A stretch of 64,000 bases of DNA, from the NCBI RefSeq assembly GCF_030812675.1, contig NZ_JAUSTE010000003.1, forward strand, positions 62,001 through 126,000, written 5' to 3'. Shown in pieces: positions 1-8,135 of the stretch (positions are counted from its first letter, which is position 1; every line of letters starts with the position of its first letter). The stretch comes from Sinomonas atrocyanea. Lineage in GTDB: Bacteria > Actinomycetota > Actinomycetes > Actinomycetales > Micrococcaceae. The position numbers and the translations under genes are program-made. Under the pieces are notes generated by a model. The model was not told the DNA's origin. It did no database searches and was given only the letters and a program-made list of their open reading frames with translations.

Positions 1-1
1 C

Positions 2-349
2 ATCGGGCCCCCGGACTTCGACGCCTCCTTCCCCACCTACCCGGACTTCTCCGCGATCCACGCGAAGGTGCAGGGCATCCTCAAGCAGGCGAGCGGCTCC
101 GCGTCGCCGTCGCCGAAGGCGCTCGGAGGCACGACGCCGGTGCTCGGCGGGGGCGCCGGCCTCGCCGTCCCCGGGGCGATCCCGGCCGCCCCGCCAGCGC
201 CCGCGGGTGCCCCGGCCAACCAGTACAACGACGTGGGCCCGGACGGGGTCAAGGTCACGCCGCAGCACCTCAACGACCTGTTCAACGCGGGCAGGAACGA
301 CCTCCTCGACGCCATCATGTCCGGCAACGGGGAGTGCACGCCGCTGTGA
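2..349 (+). CDS. C-terminal fragment of a possible LytR-CpsA-Psr family protein (5' end outside window)
   Basis: The frame is open from the first bases of the window to a TGA at 347-349, so only about 115 C-terminal residues are visible. They start with an aromatic and proline-rich stretch (FPTYPDFSAIHAKVQ), pass through a Gly/Ala/Pro linker and end in a short tail. A YPDF-x-x-IHAKV element followed by a low-complexity tail resembles the end of LytR-CpsA-Psr enzymes, which attach glycopolymers to peptidoglycan, and a wall or sugar setting would suit the neighbouring manA and FemAB genes. No catalytic residue lies in this part, so the family call is tentative; another secreted wall protein is possible. 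Confidence 0.35.
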   Translation: MGPPDFDASFPTYPDFSAIHAKVQGILKQASGSASPSPKALGGTTPVLGGGAGLAVPGAIPAAPPAPAGAPANQYNDVGPDGVKVTPQHLNDLFNAGRNDLLDAIMSGNGECTPL

Positions 350-399
350 GCACCGCACTCCGGCGATACCGCATCCGCGCGTCCTGAGCCGTTGTCCAT

Positions 400-423
400 C
401 ACCCGCCCACCCGCCCACCCGCC
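400..423. repeat. three tandem copies of an 8-bp unit (CACCCGCC)
   Basis: Three exact copies of CACCCGCC lie end to end in the short gap before manA, 27 bp upstream of its start codon. This is a minor simple repeat that could vary in copy number by slippage. Confidence 0.7.
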
Positions 424-449
424 CGACCCACCGCCCGAGTAAGGACCCC

Positions 450-1715
450 ATGCACCTGCTGAGCAACACGATCCGCGACTACGCCTGGGGCTCGACGACG
501 GCCATCGCCGCACTGCTGGGACGCGAGCCGAGCGGGCGGCCGGAGGCCGAGCTCTGGATCGGGGCCCACCCCGACGCCCCCTCGCGCCCGCTGGACGACC
601 CGGACGGATCGAGCCTGGCCGAGCTCATCGAGGCCGACCCCGTCGGCGCGCTCGGGACCGCGAGCATCGAGGCCTTCGGCGCCCGCCTGCCGTTCCTGCT
701 CAAGGTCCTCGCCGCGGACTCCCCTCTGTCGCTGCAGGTCCACCCGCGGCTCGACCAGGCAAAGGCGGGCTTCGCCGCCGAGGAGGCGGCCGGCGTCGCC
801 CGCACGGCCCCGCACCGGAACTACAAGGACGACAACCACAAGCCCGAGATGGTGTTCGCCCTGACCCCGTTCGACGCGCTCACGGGCTTCCGCGCGCCGG
901 CCGAGTCCGCCGCGCTGTTCGAGCGGCTGACGGCACTGCTGGCCGGGTCGGAGGCCGCCGAGGTCACGGAGCAGGTCGCCGAGCTGCTGCGCACCCCGGA
1001 CGAGGCCGAGGCCCTCAGCGCGGCGTTCGCCCGGCTCATCAACGGCGGCCCGGACGTGCGCGCGTGCGTGGACGCAGCCGCGGCGGCGATCGCCGCCGCC
1101 GGGCACGCGGCCCGGGACGATGCCGCCTTGGCCACCGTCGCGGACCTCGCCGCGGCCTACCCCTCGGACCCCGGCGTGCTGCTGTCGCTCATGCTCAACC
1201 GCGTGAGCCTGGCCCCCGGCGAGGCCCTCTACCTCCCGGCGGGCAACGTGCACGCGTACCTGCGGGGCCTGGGCATCGAGGTCATGGCGGCCTCGGACAA
1301 TGTGCTGCGCGGCGGCCTGACGCCCAAGCACGTGGACATCCCGGAGCTGCTGCGCACGGTCGTGTTCGAGGCGCCCGGCGTCCCGCGCCTCGCCGCCCAC
1401 GAGTCGGCGCTCGGGCAGGAGCTGTACCGGCCGCCGTTCGAGGAGTTCCAGCTCCAGCGCATCGACGTGCCGGGCTCCCCCGGCGCGGGCGCGGCGCCCG
1501 AGCCCATTCCCGTGGCGCAGACGGGCGCCGCCGTGGTGCTCGTGGTGCACGGTTCGCTCACCCTGGACACCCCCAAGGGCGACCTCGTGCTCTCCCGCGG
1601 CGACAGCGCCTTCATCCCGGACTCGGAGTCGCCGGCGCTCGCGCATGCGGGCTCGGACGGCGTCCTCGCCTTCGCGGTCACGACGGGGCTCGGCCCCGCC
1701 TCGGGGCTCGCCTAG
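450..1715 (+). CDS. manA: mannose-6-phosphate isomerase, class I
   Basis: This 421-residue protein fits type I phosphomannose isomerase, a zinc enzyme that interconverts fructose 6-phosphate and mannose 6-phosphate and so opens the route to GDP-mannose. Visible signatures are PFLLKVLAADSPLSLQVHP, with the metal-ligand Q and H, then HKPEMVFALTPFDALTGFR, and GEALYLPAGNVHAYLRGLG with the late metal-binding His. The frame is open further upstream, but the ATG at 450 is preferred because AAGGA at 441-445 precedes it and because the protein begins MHLLSNTIRDYAWGS like its family. manC at 57542-58702 would act two steps later in the same pathway. Confidence 0.95.
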   Translation: MHLLSNTIRDYAWGSTTAIAALLGREPSGRPEAELWIGAHPDAPSRPLDDPDGSSLAELIEADPVGALGTASIEAFGARLPFLLKVLAADSPLSLQVHPRLDQAKAGFAAEEAAGVARTAPHRNYKDDNHKPEMVFALTPFDALTGFRAPAESAALFERLTALLAGSEAAEVTEQVAELLRTPDEAEALSAAFARLINGGPDVRACVDAAAAAIAAAGHAARDDAALATVADLAAAYPSDPGVLLSLMLNRVSLAPGEALYLPAGNVHAYLRGLGIEVMAASDNVLRGGLTPKHVDIPELLRTVVFEAPGVPRLAAHESALGQELYRPPFEEFQLQRIDVPGSPGAGAAPEPIPVAQTGAAVVLVVHGSLTLDTPKGDLVLSRGDSAFIPDSESPALAHAGSDGVLAFAVTTGLGPASGLA

Positions 1716-1722
1716 GGCGCAC

Positions 1723-1761
1723 GACCCCGGGCCGCGCGCCGGGCCGCGCGCCGCCGGGGTC
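1723..1761. terminator. GC-rich hairpin between convergent manA and FemAB genes
   Basis: GACCCCGG at 1723-1730 pairs with CCGGGGTC at 1754-1761 around a GC-rich loop. The hairpin lies between two convergent genes and its last two bases overlap the FemAB stop codon. There is no T-tract, so its role as a terminator for either strand is inferred from position. Confidence 0.4.
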
Positions 1762-2848
1762 AGCGCCGGACGAGCCGGCGTGCCCTCCCCGCGGCTCCCC
1801 TGGCCCGCCCGAGCGCGGCCTTGGCCGCACGCCGGCCCTGCGCGAGCGTCCGGCGGGCGAGCGGCATACCGGTGGCGTACACCGGGTAGAACGGCGAGAG
1901 CGGCAGCTCCCACGTCCCGGCGAGCAGGTTCTCGTGCTGGGCGAACTGCTTCTTGAAGTCGGAGATGCCGTCGTTCAGGAGCCCGTTGAGGTCGTAGCGG
2001 GTGCAGCCGTCCGCCTTCATCGCCATGAAGGCGGCCCACTTCACGCCGTAGTTCGCACGGGCCTTCTGCCCGGCCGCGTTCACCCCGCCGTAGAGCTCGA
2101 ACGCGGTGCCGGCGCTGCGCGCGATCCACACGAAGGCGACCACGCGGTCGCCGTCGAACGCGGCCACGACCGGCGAGTCGTCACCGAGGAAGCGCCAGAT
2201 GTCCCGGTAGTACGCCTCCTCATGGATGCCGAAGCCGGCGCGCTCGGCAGTCTCGCGGTAGATCGCCAGCACCTGCCCGAGCTCCTCCTCGGTCGCGACC
2301 TTCCGGAACGCCAGGTCGCCACGCAGGTTCTTGCGGACGTTGGCGCGCGTGGTGCGGGACATGTCCGCCATGAGCTCGTCCTCGGTGCGGGAGAGGTCGA
2401 GGATGAGGGTGCGCGGGATGAGGATCGTGCTCTCCGTGCGGCGGAAGCCGGCCGCCTCGAGCTCGCGCTCCCCCGCGGAGCCCGCGTCCCAGTCCGGTTC
2501 GGCCACGAGGGCGACGGGGCCATGCGCCGCGCGGACGGCCGCCGCCACGGCGGACAGCACGCGCCCGGCGTCCTCGGGCGCGCACACCGGGCCGCGGGAG
2601 AGGTAGGCCAGCGACTTCAGCGGCCATGGCAGGGACCGGTACAGCACCTGGGCGCCGCCCACCACGGTCTCGCCGTCGCTGACGACGAGCCGCTCGGTGC
2701 GCCAGTGGTGCGCCGCCTTGACCTCGCCCCAGCCCCACAGCTGCAGGGGGTGCCCTCCGTGGCCGTTCACCAGGCCGTCCCACGTGGCGCGGTCCCTGCA
2801 GGGACTGACGGTCAGCTCGGGGGCGGCCTGCTGGCTCTCGGGGCTCAT
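1760..2848 (-). CDS. FemAB/FmhB-like peptidyltransferase (peptidoglycan interpeptide bridge)
   Basis: The product is 362 residues, close to the usual FemX/FmhB length. These enzymes use aminoacyl-tRNA to add bridge amino acids to lipid II or to nascent peptidoglycan at the inner membrane face. The protein has the two GNAT-like halves of the family: a first half ending in the predicted helix ELMADMSRTTRANVRKNLRG, and a second with IYRETAERAGFGIHEEAYYR, then LYGGVNAAGQKARANYGVKW and DLNGLLNDGISDFKKQF. The ATG at 2848 has a strong AGGAGG upstream. The basic C-terminal tail (RRAAKAALGRARGAAGRARR) may contact membrane or RNA. The amino acid added cannot be read from the sequence. Confidence 0.85.
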   Translation of the reverse strand: MSPESQQAAPELTVSPCRDRATWDGLVNGHGGHPLQLWGWGEVKAAHHWRTERLVVSDGETVVGGAQVLYRSLPWPLKSLAYLSRGPVCAPEDAGRVLSAVAAAVRAAHGPVALVAEPDWDAGSAGERELEAAGFRRTESTILIPRTLILDLSRTEDELMADMSRTTRANVRKNLRGDLAFRKVATEEELGQVLAIYRETAERAGFGIHEEAYYRDIWRFLGDDSPVVAAFDGDRVVAFVWIARSAGTAFELYGGVNAAGQKARANYGVKWAAFMAMKADGCTRYDLNGLLNDGISDFKKQFAQHENLLAGTWELPLSPFYPVYATGMPLARRTLAQGRRAAKAALGRARGAAGRARRLVRR

Positions 2849-2889
2849 GATCCTCCTGGGTCGGGCGTCAGAGTGCGGGCCACGCGCCC

Positions 2890-2915
2890 GACTGGGGCGC
2901 GGCCGCGCCCCAGTC
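2890..2915. terminator. perfect 26-bp palindrome downstream of glpX
   Basis: Bases 2890-2902 are the exact reverse complement of 2903-2915 (GACTGGGGCGCGG and its mirror). The palindrome sits 10 bp beyond the glpX stop and 41 bp upstream of the FemAB start, so it is probably the glpX terminator. An operator for the FemAB gene is the alternative. There is no T-tract. Confidence 0.5.
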
Positions 2916-2925
2916 TAGCCGCGGC

Positions 2926-3963
2926 TCAGGCGCGGCGAGCCCAGCTCTCCCACTTGCTCGCGTGGTGCTCAGCGTCCACGAAGCGCACGGTGCCGGACTT
3001 GGAGCGCATCACGATCGACTGCGTCCTGACGCGGTCCTTCCGGTAGCGCACGCCGCGGAGCAGGTCGCCGTCCGTGATGCCCGTCGCGGCGAAGTAGCAG
3101 TTGTCGCTCGTGACGAGGTCGCTCGTGGTGAGGACGCGGTCGAGGTCGTGCCCGGCGTCGAGCGCCTTCTGCTTCTCCTCGTCGCTCGTGGGCCACAGAC
3201 GGCCCTGGATCACGCCGCCGAGCGCCTTGATGGCGCAGGCCGCGACGATGCCCTCGGGCGTGCCGCCGATGCCCATGAGGGCGTCCACCCCGGTGCCCTC
3301 GCGGGCCGCCGCAATGGCGCCGGCAACATCGCCGTCCAGGATGAACTTGGTCCGCGCGCCGGCAGCCCGGATCTCCTCGACGAGGGGCTTGTGGCGGTCG
3401 CGGTCCAGGACGCACACGTTGATCTGGTTGACCTTGACGCCCTTGGCCTTGGCGATGAGGTGCAGGTTCTGCTTCACGGGCAGGCGCAGGTCCACGAGGT
3501 CTGCTGCCTCGGGGCCCGTGACGAGCTTCTCCATGTAGAACACCGCGGAGGGATCGAACATCGTCCCGCGCTCGGCCACCGCAAGGACGGCGAGGGCGTT
3601 GTTGATGCCGAGGGCGGTGAGGCGCGTGCCGTCGATCGGGTCGACGGCGACATCCACCTCCGGGCCCGTGCCATCGCCGACGCGCTCGCCGTTGAACAGC
3701 ATCGGGGCCTCGTCCTTCTCGCCCTCGCCGATCACGACGACGCCGTTGAAGTGGACGGTCTCGAGGAACGAGCGCATCGCGTCGACGGCCGCGCCGTCGG
3801 CCTTGTTCTTGTCACCGAAGCCGACCCAGTGGCCGCCGGCGATCGCAGCTGCCTCGGTCACCCGGACGAGCTCGAGCGCGAGGTTGCGGTCCGGCTCGTC
3901 GGCTCCCACGTGGAGCGAGCTGGAAAGGGTCGAGTACTGGGTGTCTTGGGACGCAGTGGACAC
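2926..3963 (-). CDS. glpX: class II fructose-1,6-bisphosphatase
   Basis: This 345-residue protein is a GlpX-type fructose-1,6-bisphosphatase, the irreversible step of gluconeogenesis. Family marks include [20 protein letters not shown] (metal and phosphate site), [20 protein letters not shown] (the D-P-I-D-G-T metal motif), [11 protein letters not shown] and [20 protein letters not shown]. The GTG at 3963 is chosen because AGAAGAGG lies just upstream; an in-frame ATG at 3999 would add 12 basic residues. It is divergent from the DUF4245 gene and two genes from fumC, a common Micrococcaceae arrangement. Confidence 0.93.
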   Translation of the reverse strand: MSTASQDTQYSTLSSSLHVGADEPDRNLALELVRVTEAAAIAGGHWVGFGDKNKADGAAVDAMRSFLETVHFNGVVVIGEGEKDEAPMLFNGERVGDGTGPEVDVAVDPIDGTRLTALGINNALAVLAVAERGTMFDPSAVFYMEKLVTGPEAADLVDLRLPVKQNLHLIAKAKGVKVNQINVCVLDRDRHKPLVEEIRAAGARTKFILDGDVAGAIAAAREGTGVDALMGIGGTPEGIVAACAIKALGGVIQGRLWPTSDEEKQKALDAGHDLDRVLTTSDLVTSDNCYFAATGITDGDLLRGVRYRKDRVRTQSIVMRSKSGTVRFVDAEHHASKWESWARRA

Positions 3964-4095
3964 TGAGGACCTCTTCTTCGAGCGGGCGTGTGCCTTCATC
4001 CTAGTCTTCCCGGGGCCGCCGCCCCGAAAGGATGTCGGCCGTCCCCGACGCATTCGCATTCGCGAACACCGCGCCGCATGCGGGACCATGGAGGG

Positions 4096-4722
4096 GTGAG
4101 CAGCACCGACCATGCCCCCGAGACGCACGATGCCCAGGCCGCCCCTGGCCCCGACGACGCCCCCGCCGCCAAGCCCGTCCTGACCCCCGCCGCGGCCAAG
4201 CGCGCCAACGCCTCGGTGATCGGCATGATCATGGCGCTCCTCGTGAGCCTGCTGGCGATCGTCCCCGTGGTGCTGCTGAACGCCTCGCAGAAGACGGACA
4301 CGTACCGGCCGGCCGTCGACGTGGCGGCCGTCGCCGCGAACGCGAAGCCGGTGGCGGGCTTCAGCCCGGTCGTCCCGCACCTGCCTGCCGGCTACTCCCC
4401 CAACTACGCCCGCTGGGTCTCGGGGACCTCGGACGGCGTCTCGCACTGGGACCTCGGCTACCTCACCCCGGCCCAGCAGTTCGTCTCGGTCGAGCAGACC
4501 GCGTCGGCGAACCCGACGTGGCTCGCCGACCAGGTGAAGAAGGCGCCCACCACCGGGACCCGGGACGTCGGAGGGGTCCAGTGGACGCTGTACGACAAGC
4601 CCGGCACCGAGAAGAGCTATGTCGCGACCATCGCCGGGACCACGGTGATCGTGAGCGGCTCGGCCGGCTTCGACGAGTTCGACGCCGTGGCAGGCGCAGC
4701 CGCCGCGTCGGCCCGCTCCTAG
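4096..4722 (+). CDS. DUF4245 domain membrane-anchored protein
   Basis: The product is about 208 residues: an Ala/Pro-rich cytoplasmic start, one membrane segment ([20 protein letters not shown], roughly residues 43-62) and an extracytoplasmic domain of about 145 residues. The external domain, with [13 protein letters not shown] and [21 protein letters not shown], matches DUF4245, a family of unknown function typical of actinobacteria. Next to glpX and fumC it has its usual neighbours, which is context rather than function. The GTG at 4096 follows GGAGGG very closely; an ATG at 4078 is the alternative start. Confidence 0.75.
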   Translation: MSSTDHAPETHDAQAAPGPDDAPAAKPVLTPAAAKRANASVIGMIMALLVSLLAIVPVVLLNASQKTDTYRPAVDVAAVAANAKPVAGFSPVVPHLPAGYSPNYARWVSGTSDGVSHWDLGYLTPAQQFVSVEQTASANPTWLADQVKKAPTTGTRDVGGVQWTLYDKPGTEKSYVATIAGTTVIVSGSAGFDEFDAVAGAAAASARS

Positions 4723-4801
4723 CCCGCCCGAGCGGCGACGCGCCCCGCCGCCGCCCGCCGGCGCCCGGCCCCGCCGCCCGGGAACAGGCCTGCGCCCGGC
4801 G

Positions 4802-4807
4802 TAGAGT
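4802..4807 (+). promoter_or_regulatory. -10 box (TAGAGT) for leaderless carbonic anhydrase gene
   Basis: TAGAGT ends 7 nt before the GTG at 4815 and no ribosome-binding site fits, so transcription probably starts at the start codon. Confidence 0.6.
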
Positions 4808-4814
4808 AGGGGCC

Positions 4815-5429
4815 GTGACCCAGACTCTTTCTCCCGCCCAGGCGTGGCAGATGCTGCGCGACGGAAACCAGCGCTTCGTGGATGGCGCGAGCATCCACCC
4901 GAACCAGGACTCGGCACGCCGCCACGAGCTCGTGGCGTCGCAGAACCCGGTGTGCGTGATCTTCGGCTGCTCGGACTCCCGGCTCGCGGCAGAGATCATC
5001 TTCGATCTCGGCCTCGGCGACGCGTTCGTGGTCCGTTCAGCGGGCCACGTCATCGACGAGACGATCCTCGGCTCGCTCGAGTACGCCATCGAGCCGCTCA
5101 ATGTCCCCCTCATCGTGGTCCTCGGCCACGACTCCTGCGGCGCCGTCACCGCCAGCGTCCAGGCGTACGAGACCGGCTCGATGCCGGGCGGGTTCGTCCG
5201 CGACCTCGTCGAGCGCATCATGCCGTCCGTCCTCACCGCCCAGCGCAACGGGATCACCGACGTCGACAACACCGTCGTCGAGCACGTCCGCCAGACCGGC
5301 AAGCGGCTCCTCGACACCTCGCAGACGATTGCCACCGCCGTCGAGGAGGGCCGCACCGCCGTCCTGGGCGTCTGCTACCACCTGGCCGAGGGCAAGGCCG
5401 AGCTCGTCTCCGGCTTCGGGGACGTCTAG
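4815..5429 (+). CDS. beta-class carbonic anhydrase
   Basis: The 204-residue product is a beta carbonic anhydrase, a cytoplasmic zinc enzyme that interconverts CO2 and bicarbonate, for example for carboxylases. The zinc site is visible as CSDSR (around residues 52-56) and as HDSC in [15 protein letters not shown] (around residues 108-111). The Asp-Arg pair of CSDSR is the usual catalytic dyad. The family's typical oligomer-forming start ([15 protein letters not shown]) and the [11 protein letters not shown] strand are present. The GTG start at 4815 is leaderless-type. The final residues overlap the left arm of a long imperfect inverted repeat whose right arm reaches the fumC promoter. Confidence 0.93.
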   Translation: MTQTLSPAQAWQMLRDGNQRFVDGASIHPNQDSARRHELVASQNPVCVIFGCSDSRLAAEIIFDLGLGDAFVVRSAGHVIDETILGSLEYAIEPLNVPLIVVLGHDSCGAVTASVQAYETGSMPGGFVRDLVERIMPSVLTAQRNGITDVDNTVVEHVRQTGKRLLDTSQTIATAVEEGRTAVLGVCYHLAEGKAELVSGFGDV

Positions 5430-5504
5430 GCTCCCCAGATCCTCCTCCGTCGCAGGGCGCTCCCAGTTCGGGGGTGCCCCGCGACCGGGGCTAATCTGGG
5501 AGCC
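5429..5504. repeat. near-perfect inverted repeat spanning the gap before fumC
   Basis: The 12-mer at 5429-5440 (GGCTCCCCAGAT) matches the reverse complement of the 11-mer at 5494-5504 (ATCTGGGAGCC) except for one extra C. The right arm overlaps the fumC -10 and start. It could form a terminator for the carbonic anhydrase gene or be a regulatory site. Confidence 0.4.
5492..5497 (+). promoter_or_regulatory. -10 box (TAATCT) for leaderless fumC
   Basis: TAATCT ends 7 nt before the ATG at 5505. The stretch TCTGGGAGCC between box and start is identical to that before the NUDIX gene at 7085. Confidence 0.6.
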
Positions 5505-6944
5505 ATGACTGACTCTGCAGTGCAGGCCCCTGCCACGGACTACCGGATCGAGCACGACACGATGGGCGAGGTGCGAGTGCCCGCCTCGGCCCTCTACCGC
5601 GCCCAGACGCAGCGCGCCGTCGAGAACTTCCCCATCTCGGGCAAGACGCTCGAGCGCAAGCACATCGAGGCCCTCGCGCGCGTGAAGAAGGCCGCCGCGC
5701 GCGCCAACGAGGACCTCGGCGTGATCGACGCCGAGCTCGCCGACGCGATCGCCGACGCCGCCGATCGCGTCGCCGCGGGCGAGTTCGACGCGCACTTCCC
5801 GATCGACGTGTTCCAGACCGGGTCGGGCACGTCGAGCAACATGAACATGAACGAGGTCCTCGCCGAGCTCGCCACGCGCGCGCTCAAGGAGGCGGGCAGC
5901 GACAAGGTCGTCCACCCGAACGACCACGTCAACGCCTCCCAGTCCTCCAACGACGTCTTCCCCACGTCGGTGCACGTCGCGGCGACCAACGCCCTCCTCA
6001 ACGACCTCGTCCCCGCACTCACGCACCTCGCGGCCTCGCTGAGCCGCAAGTCCGAGGAGTTCAAGGACATCGTCAAGTCCGGCCGCACGCACCTCATGGA
6101 CGCCACCCCGGTGACCCTCGGCCAGGAGTTCGGCGGCTACGAGGCGCAGGTGCGCTACGGGATCGAGCGCATCGAGGCCTCCCTCCCCCGCGTCGCCGAG
6201 GTGCCCCTGGGCGGGACCGCCGTCGGCACGGGCATCAACACGCCGGCCGGCTTCCCGCAGCGCGTCATCGAGCTCCTCGCGGCCGACACGGCGCTGCCCA
6301 TCACCGAGGCGCGCAACCACTTCGAGGCCCAGGCGAACCGCGACGGCCTCATCGAGGCCTCGGGCCAGCTGCGCAACATCGCGTACTCGATCATGAAGAT
6401 CGCGAACGACCTGCGCTGGATGGGCTCGGGCCCGAACACCGGCCTCGGCGAGATCGCCATCCCTGACCTCCAGCCGGGCTCGTCCATCATGCCGGGCAAG
6501 GTCAACCCGGTGATCTGCGAGGCCGCGATCATGGTGGCTGCCCAGGTGATTGGCAACGACACCACGATCGCCCTGTCCTCGACCAACGGCGCGTTCGAGC
6601 TCAACGTCGGCATCCCGGTCATGGCCGCCAACCTGCTCGAGTCCATCCGCCTGCTCGCCAACACGGCGCGCGTCATGGCGGACAAGATGGTGGACGGGAT
6701 CCAGGCCAACGCCGAGCGCGCGCGCTTCCTCGCGGAGGCCTCGCCCTCGATCGTCACGCCGCTGAACAAGTTCATCGGCTACGAGAACGCCGCGGCCATC
6801 GCCAAGAAGGCGGTCAAGGAGGGCCTGACGATCCGCGAGGCCACCGTGGCGCTCGGCTTCGTCGGCGAGGGCGAGGGCAAGGTCTCCGAGTCCGATCTCG
6901 ACAAGGCCCTCGACGTCACCACGATGACGGGCACGAACAAGTAG
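5505..6944 (+). CDS. fumC: class II fumarate hydratase
   Basis: The 479-residue protein belongs to the fumarase/aspartase superfamily and most likely interconverts fumarate and malate in the TCA cycle. The superfamily signature [12 protein letters not shown] is at about residues 325-336, with the other conserved blocks [34 protein letters not shown] and [18 protein letters not shown] also present. Length and start ([26 protein letters not shown]) fit FumC rather than aspartase, which differs in these blocks. The gene is preceded by a leaderless-type promoter, and the succinate dehydrogenase operon at 58954-62423 supplies its substrate. Confidence 0.95.
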   Translation: MTDSAVQAPATDYRIEHDTMGEVRVPASALYRAQTQRAVENFPISGKTLERKHIEALARVKKAAARANEDLGVIDAELADAIADAADRVAAGEFDAHFPIDVFQTGSGTSSNMNMNEVLAELATRALKEAGSDKVVHPNDHVNASQSSNDVFPTSVHVAATNALLNDLVPALTHLAASLSRKSEEFKDIVKSGRTHLMDATPVTLGQEFGGYEAQVRYGIERIEASLPRVAEVPLGGTAVGTGINTPAGFPQRVIELLAADTALPITEARNHFEAQANRDGLIEASGQLRNIAYSIMKIANDLRWMGSGPNTGLGEIAIPDLQPGSSIMPGKVNPVICEAAIMVAAQVIGNDTTIALSSTNGAFELNVGIPVMAANLLESIRLLANTARVMADKMVDGIQANAERARFLAEASPSIVTPLNKFIGYENAAAIAKKAVKEGLTIREATVALGFVGEGEGKVSESDLDKALDVTTMTGTNK

Positions 6945-6957
6945 CGCCCTTCTGAGA

Positions 6958-7025
6958 GTCACCTCCTGAAGGTCACTTCCTGAGCGTCTTTGTCCTGACA
7001 TCGACCTCCAGGAGGTGACCTTCAG
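6958..7025. repeat. direct and inverted repeat cluster in fumC-NUDIX gap
   Basis: GTCACCTCCTGA (6958-6969) is repeated as GTCACTTCCTGA (6972-6983), a 14-bp period. The 15-mer at 6966-6980 pairs with the reverse complement at 7011-7025 with one mismatch, giving a stem with a 30-bp loop. It lies just after fumC and may be its terminator, or an operator upstream of the NUDIX gene. Confidence 0.5.
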
Positions 7026-7071
7026 AGCGTCTGGGGGCGGTCCGGGGCGCGGCAGGCTCCGGCAGCCCGGG

Positions 7072-7077
7072 TAGTCT
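7072..7077 (+). promoter_or_regulatory. -10 box (TAGTCT) for leaderless NUDIX gene
   Basis: TAGTCT ends 7 nt before the GTG at 7085 and no ribosome-binding site fits. Confidence 0.6.
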
Positions 7078-7084
7078 GGGAGCC

Positions 7085-7555
7085 GTGCCCACGCCTGACT
7101 TCATCCTCACCCTGCGAGACATGGTCGGCGCCCACCCCCTCTGGCTCCCCGGCGTCAAGGCGGTCGTGACGGACGACGCCGGCAGCCTCCTCCTCGTCCG
7201 CCGCGCCGACAACGGGCGCTGGACCGTCCCCGCGGGCATCGTGGAGCCCGGCGAGGAGCCGGCCGCCACCGCGGTGCGCGAAGTGCTCGAGGAGACCGGC
7301 GTCCACGTGGCCGTCACCCACCTCGCCGGCGTGGGCATCACCGCCCCGGTGGTCTACCCGAACGGTGACCACGCCCAGTACCTCGACGTCGTGATGGCCT
7401 GCGCGTACACCGGCGGCGAGGCTCGCGTGAACGACGACGAGAACCTCGAGGTCGGCTGGTTCACCCGAGACGGCCTCCCCGACGTGCCTCCGCTGCACGC
7501 CCGCGCTATCGAGTGGGCCCTCGACCCGCAGCGCCGCGCCCACTTCGTGGGCTGA
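7085..7555 (+). CDS. NUDIX hydrolase
   Basis: The 156-residue protein carries a complete NUDIX box, beginning GIVEPGEEPAATAVREVLEE and ending TGVHV at about residues 54-78. This is the Mg-binding helix used to hydrolyse nucleoside diphosphates linked to another group. The fold around it is complete (VVTDDAGSLLLVRRADNGRWTVP before the box; GWFTRDGLPDVPPLHARAIEW after). Substrate cannot be told from sequence; an ADP-sugar or damaged nucleotide is usual for stand-alone enzymes of this size. It is monocistronic with its own leaderless promoter and faces the A24 peptidase gene 9 bp away. Confidence 0.9.
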   Translation: MPTPDFILTLRDMVGAHPLWLPGVKAVVTDDAGSLLLVRRADNGRWTVPAGIVEPGEEPAATAVREVLEETGVHVAVTHLAGVGITAPVVYPNGDHAQYLDVVMACAYTGGEARVNDDENLEVGWFTRDGLPDVPPLHARAIEWALDPQRRAHFVG

Positions 7556-7564
7556 GGGTGCGGA

Positions 7565-8077
7565 TCAGGCGGGCAGCACAAGCGCGATCGCGGTCCCGAC
7601 GAGCATGAAGGGGCCGAACGGGATCGCCGACTTCGCGGTGCCGCGGCGGGTGACGATGAGGCCGAGGCCGTACAGGCCGCCGAGCAGGAACGCCGCGGCG
7701 GTGCCCCAGAACAGGTGCTGCCAGCTCAGGAAGCCCAGGTACAGGCCGAGCACGCCGGCGAGCTTCACGTCCCCGAATCCCATCCCGGCAGGGTAGACCA
7801 CGCGCAGCACGAAGTAGACGAGCCACAGCACGGCGCCGCCCCCGAGGACCCGCACGGCCGCTCCGGCGTCGAAGTTCCCCGCAGCCAGCACCGCAGCGAG
7901 GGTGAGCGGGACCGCCGCCCAGTAGCTCGGCAGGACGATCCGGTTCGGCAGCAGGTGGCTGCGGATGTCGATCACGGCGAGCCGCGCGGCCATCCACAGG
8001 TAGTACGCCAGGCACGCGACGACGAGCCAGAAGGCGACGGGGCTGGCCTGCCACAGCTCGGGAAGTCGGTCGGTCAC
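7565..8077 (-). CDS. A24-type prepilin peptidase (no methylase domain)
   Basis: The 170-residue, largely hydrophobic protein matches the peptidase core of type IV prepilin peptidases, membrane aspartyl proteases that cut class III signal peptides. One catalytic Asp is in VIDIRSHLLPNRI (around residue 37) and the other in the GMGFGDVKL motif (around residue 103), and 5-6 membrane segments surround them. The N-terminal cysteine-rich methylase domain of PilD is absent, as in TadV/CpaA-type and many actinobacterial enzymes. No pilin or tad genes are in the window, so its substrates lie elsewhere. The GTG start follows TAGTGT by 7 nt. Confidence 0.88.
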   Translation of the reverse strand: MTDRLPELWQASPVAFWLVVACLAYYLWMAARLAVIDIRSHLLPNRIVLPSYWAAVPLTLAAVLAAGNFDAGAAVRVLGGGAVLWLVYFVLRVVYPAGMGFGDVKLAGVLGLYLGFLSWQHLFWGTAAAFLLGGLYGLGLIVTRRGTAKSAIPFGPFMLVGTAIALVLPA

Positions 8078-8084
8078 AGTGTGG

Positions 8085-8090
8085 ACACTA
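8085..8090 (-). promoter_or_regulatory. -10 box (TAGTGT) for leaderless A24 peptidase gene
   Basis: On the minus strand TAGTGT ends 7 nt before the GTG at 8077. Confidence 0.5.
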
Positions 8091-8123
8091 GTGCCACGGC
8101 CCTGTCCTCCGCCGCAGCTGGGC

Positions 8124-8129
8124 TAGCGT
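8124..8129 (+). promoter_or_regulatory. -10 box (TAGCGT) for leaderless GNAT gene
   Basis: TAGCGT ends 6 nt before the ATG at 8136; a second in-frame ATG follows at 8139. Confidence 0.5.
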
Positions 8130-8135
8130 GGCGGG

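Noticed and set aside
207-449. Upstream extension of manA
   Set aside because: It overlaps the end of the preceding gene and runs through a simple CACCCGCC repeat. The ATG at 450 has a ribosome-binding site and a family-like start.
2926-4917. Long minus-strand frame continuing upstream of glpX for about 300 codons
   Set aside because: The part upstream of 3999 has no family signal and overlaps the DUF4245 and carbonic anhydrase genes. GlpX begins at 3963 or 3999.
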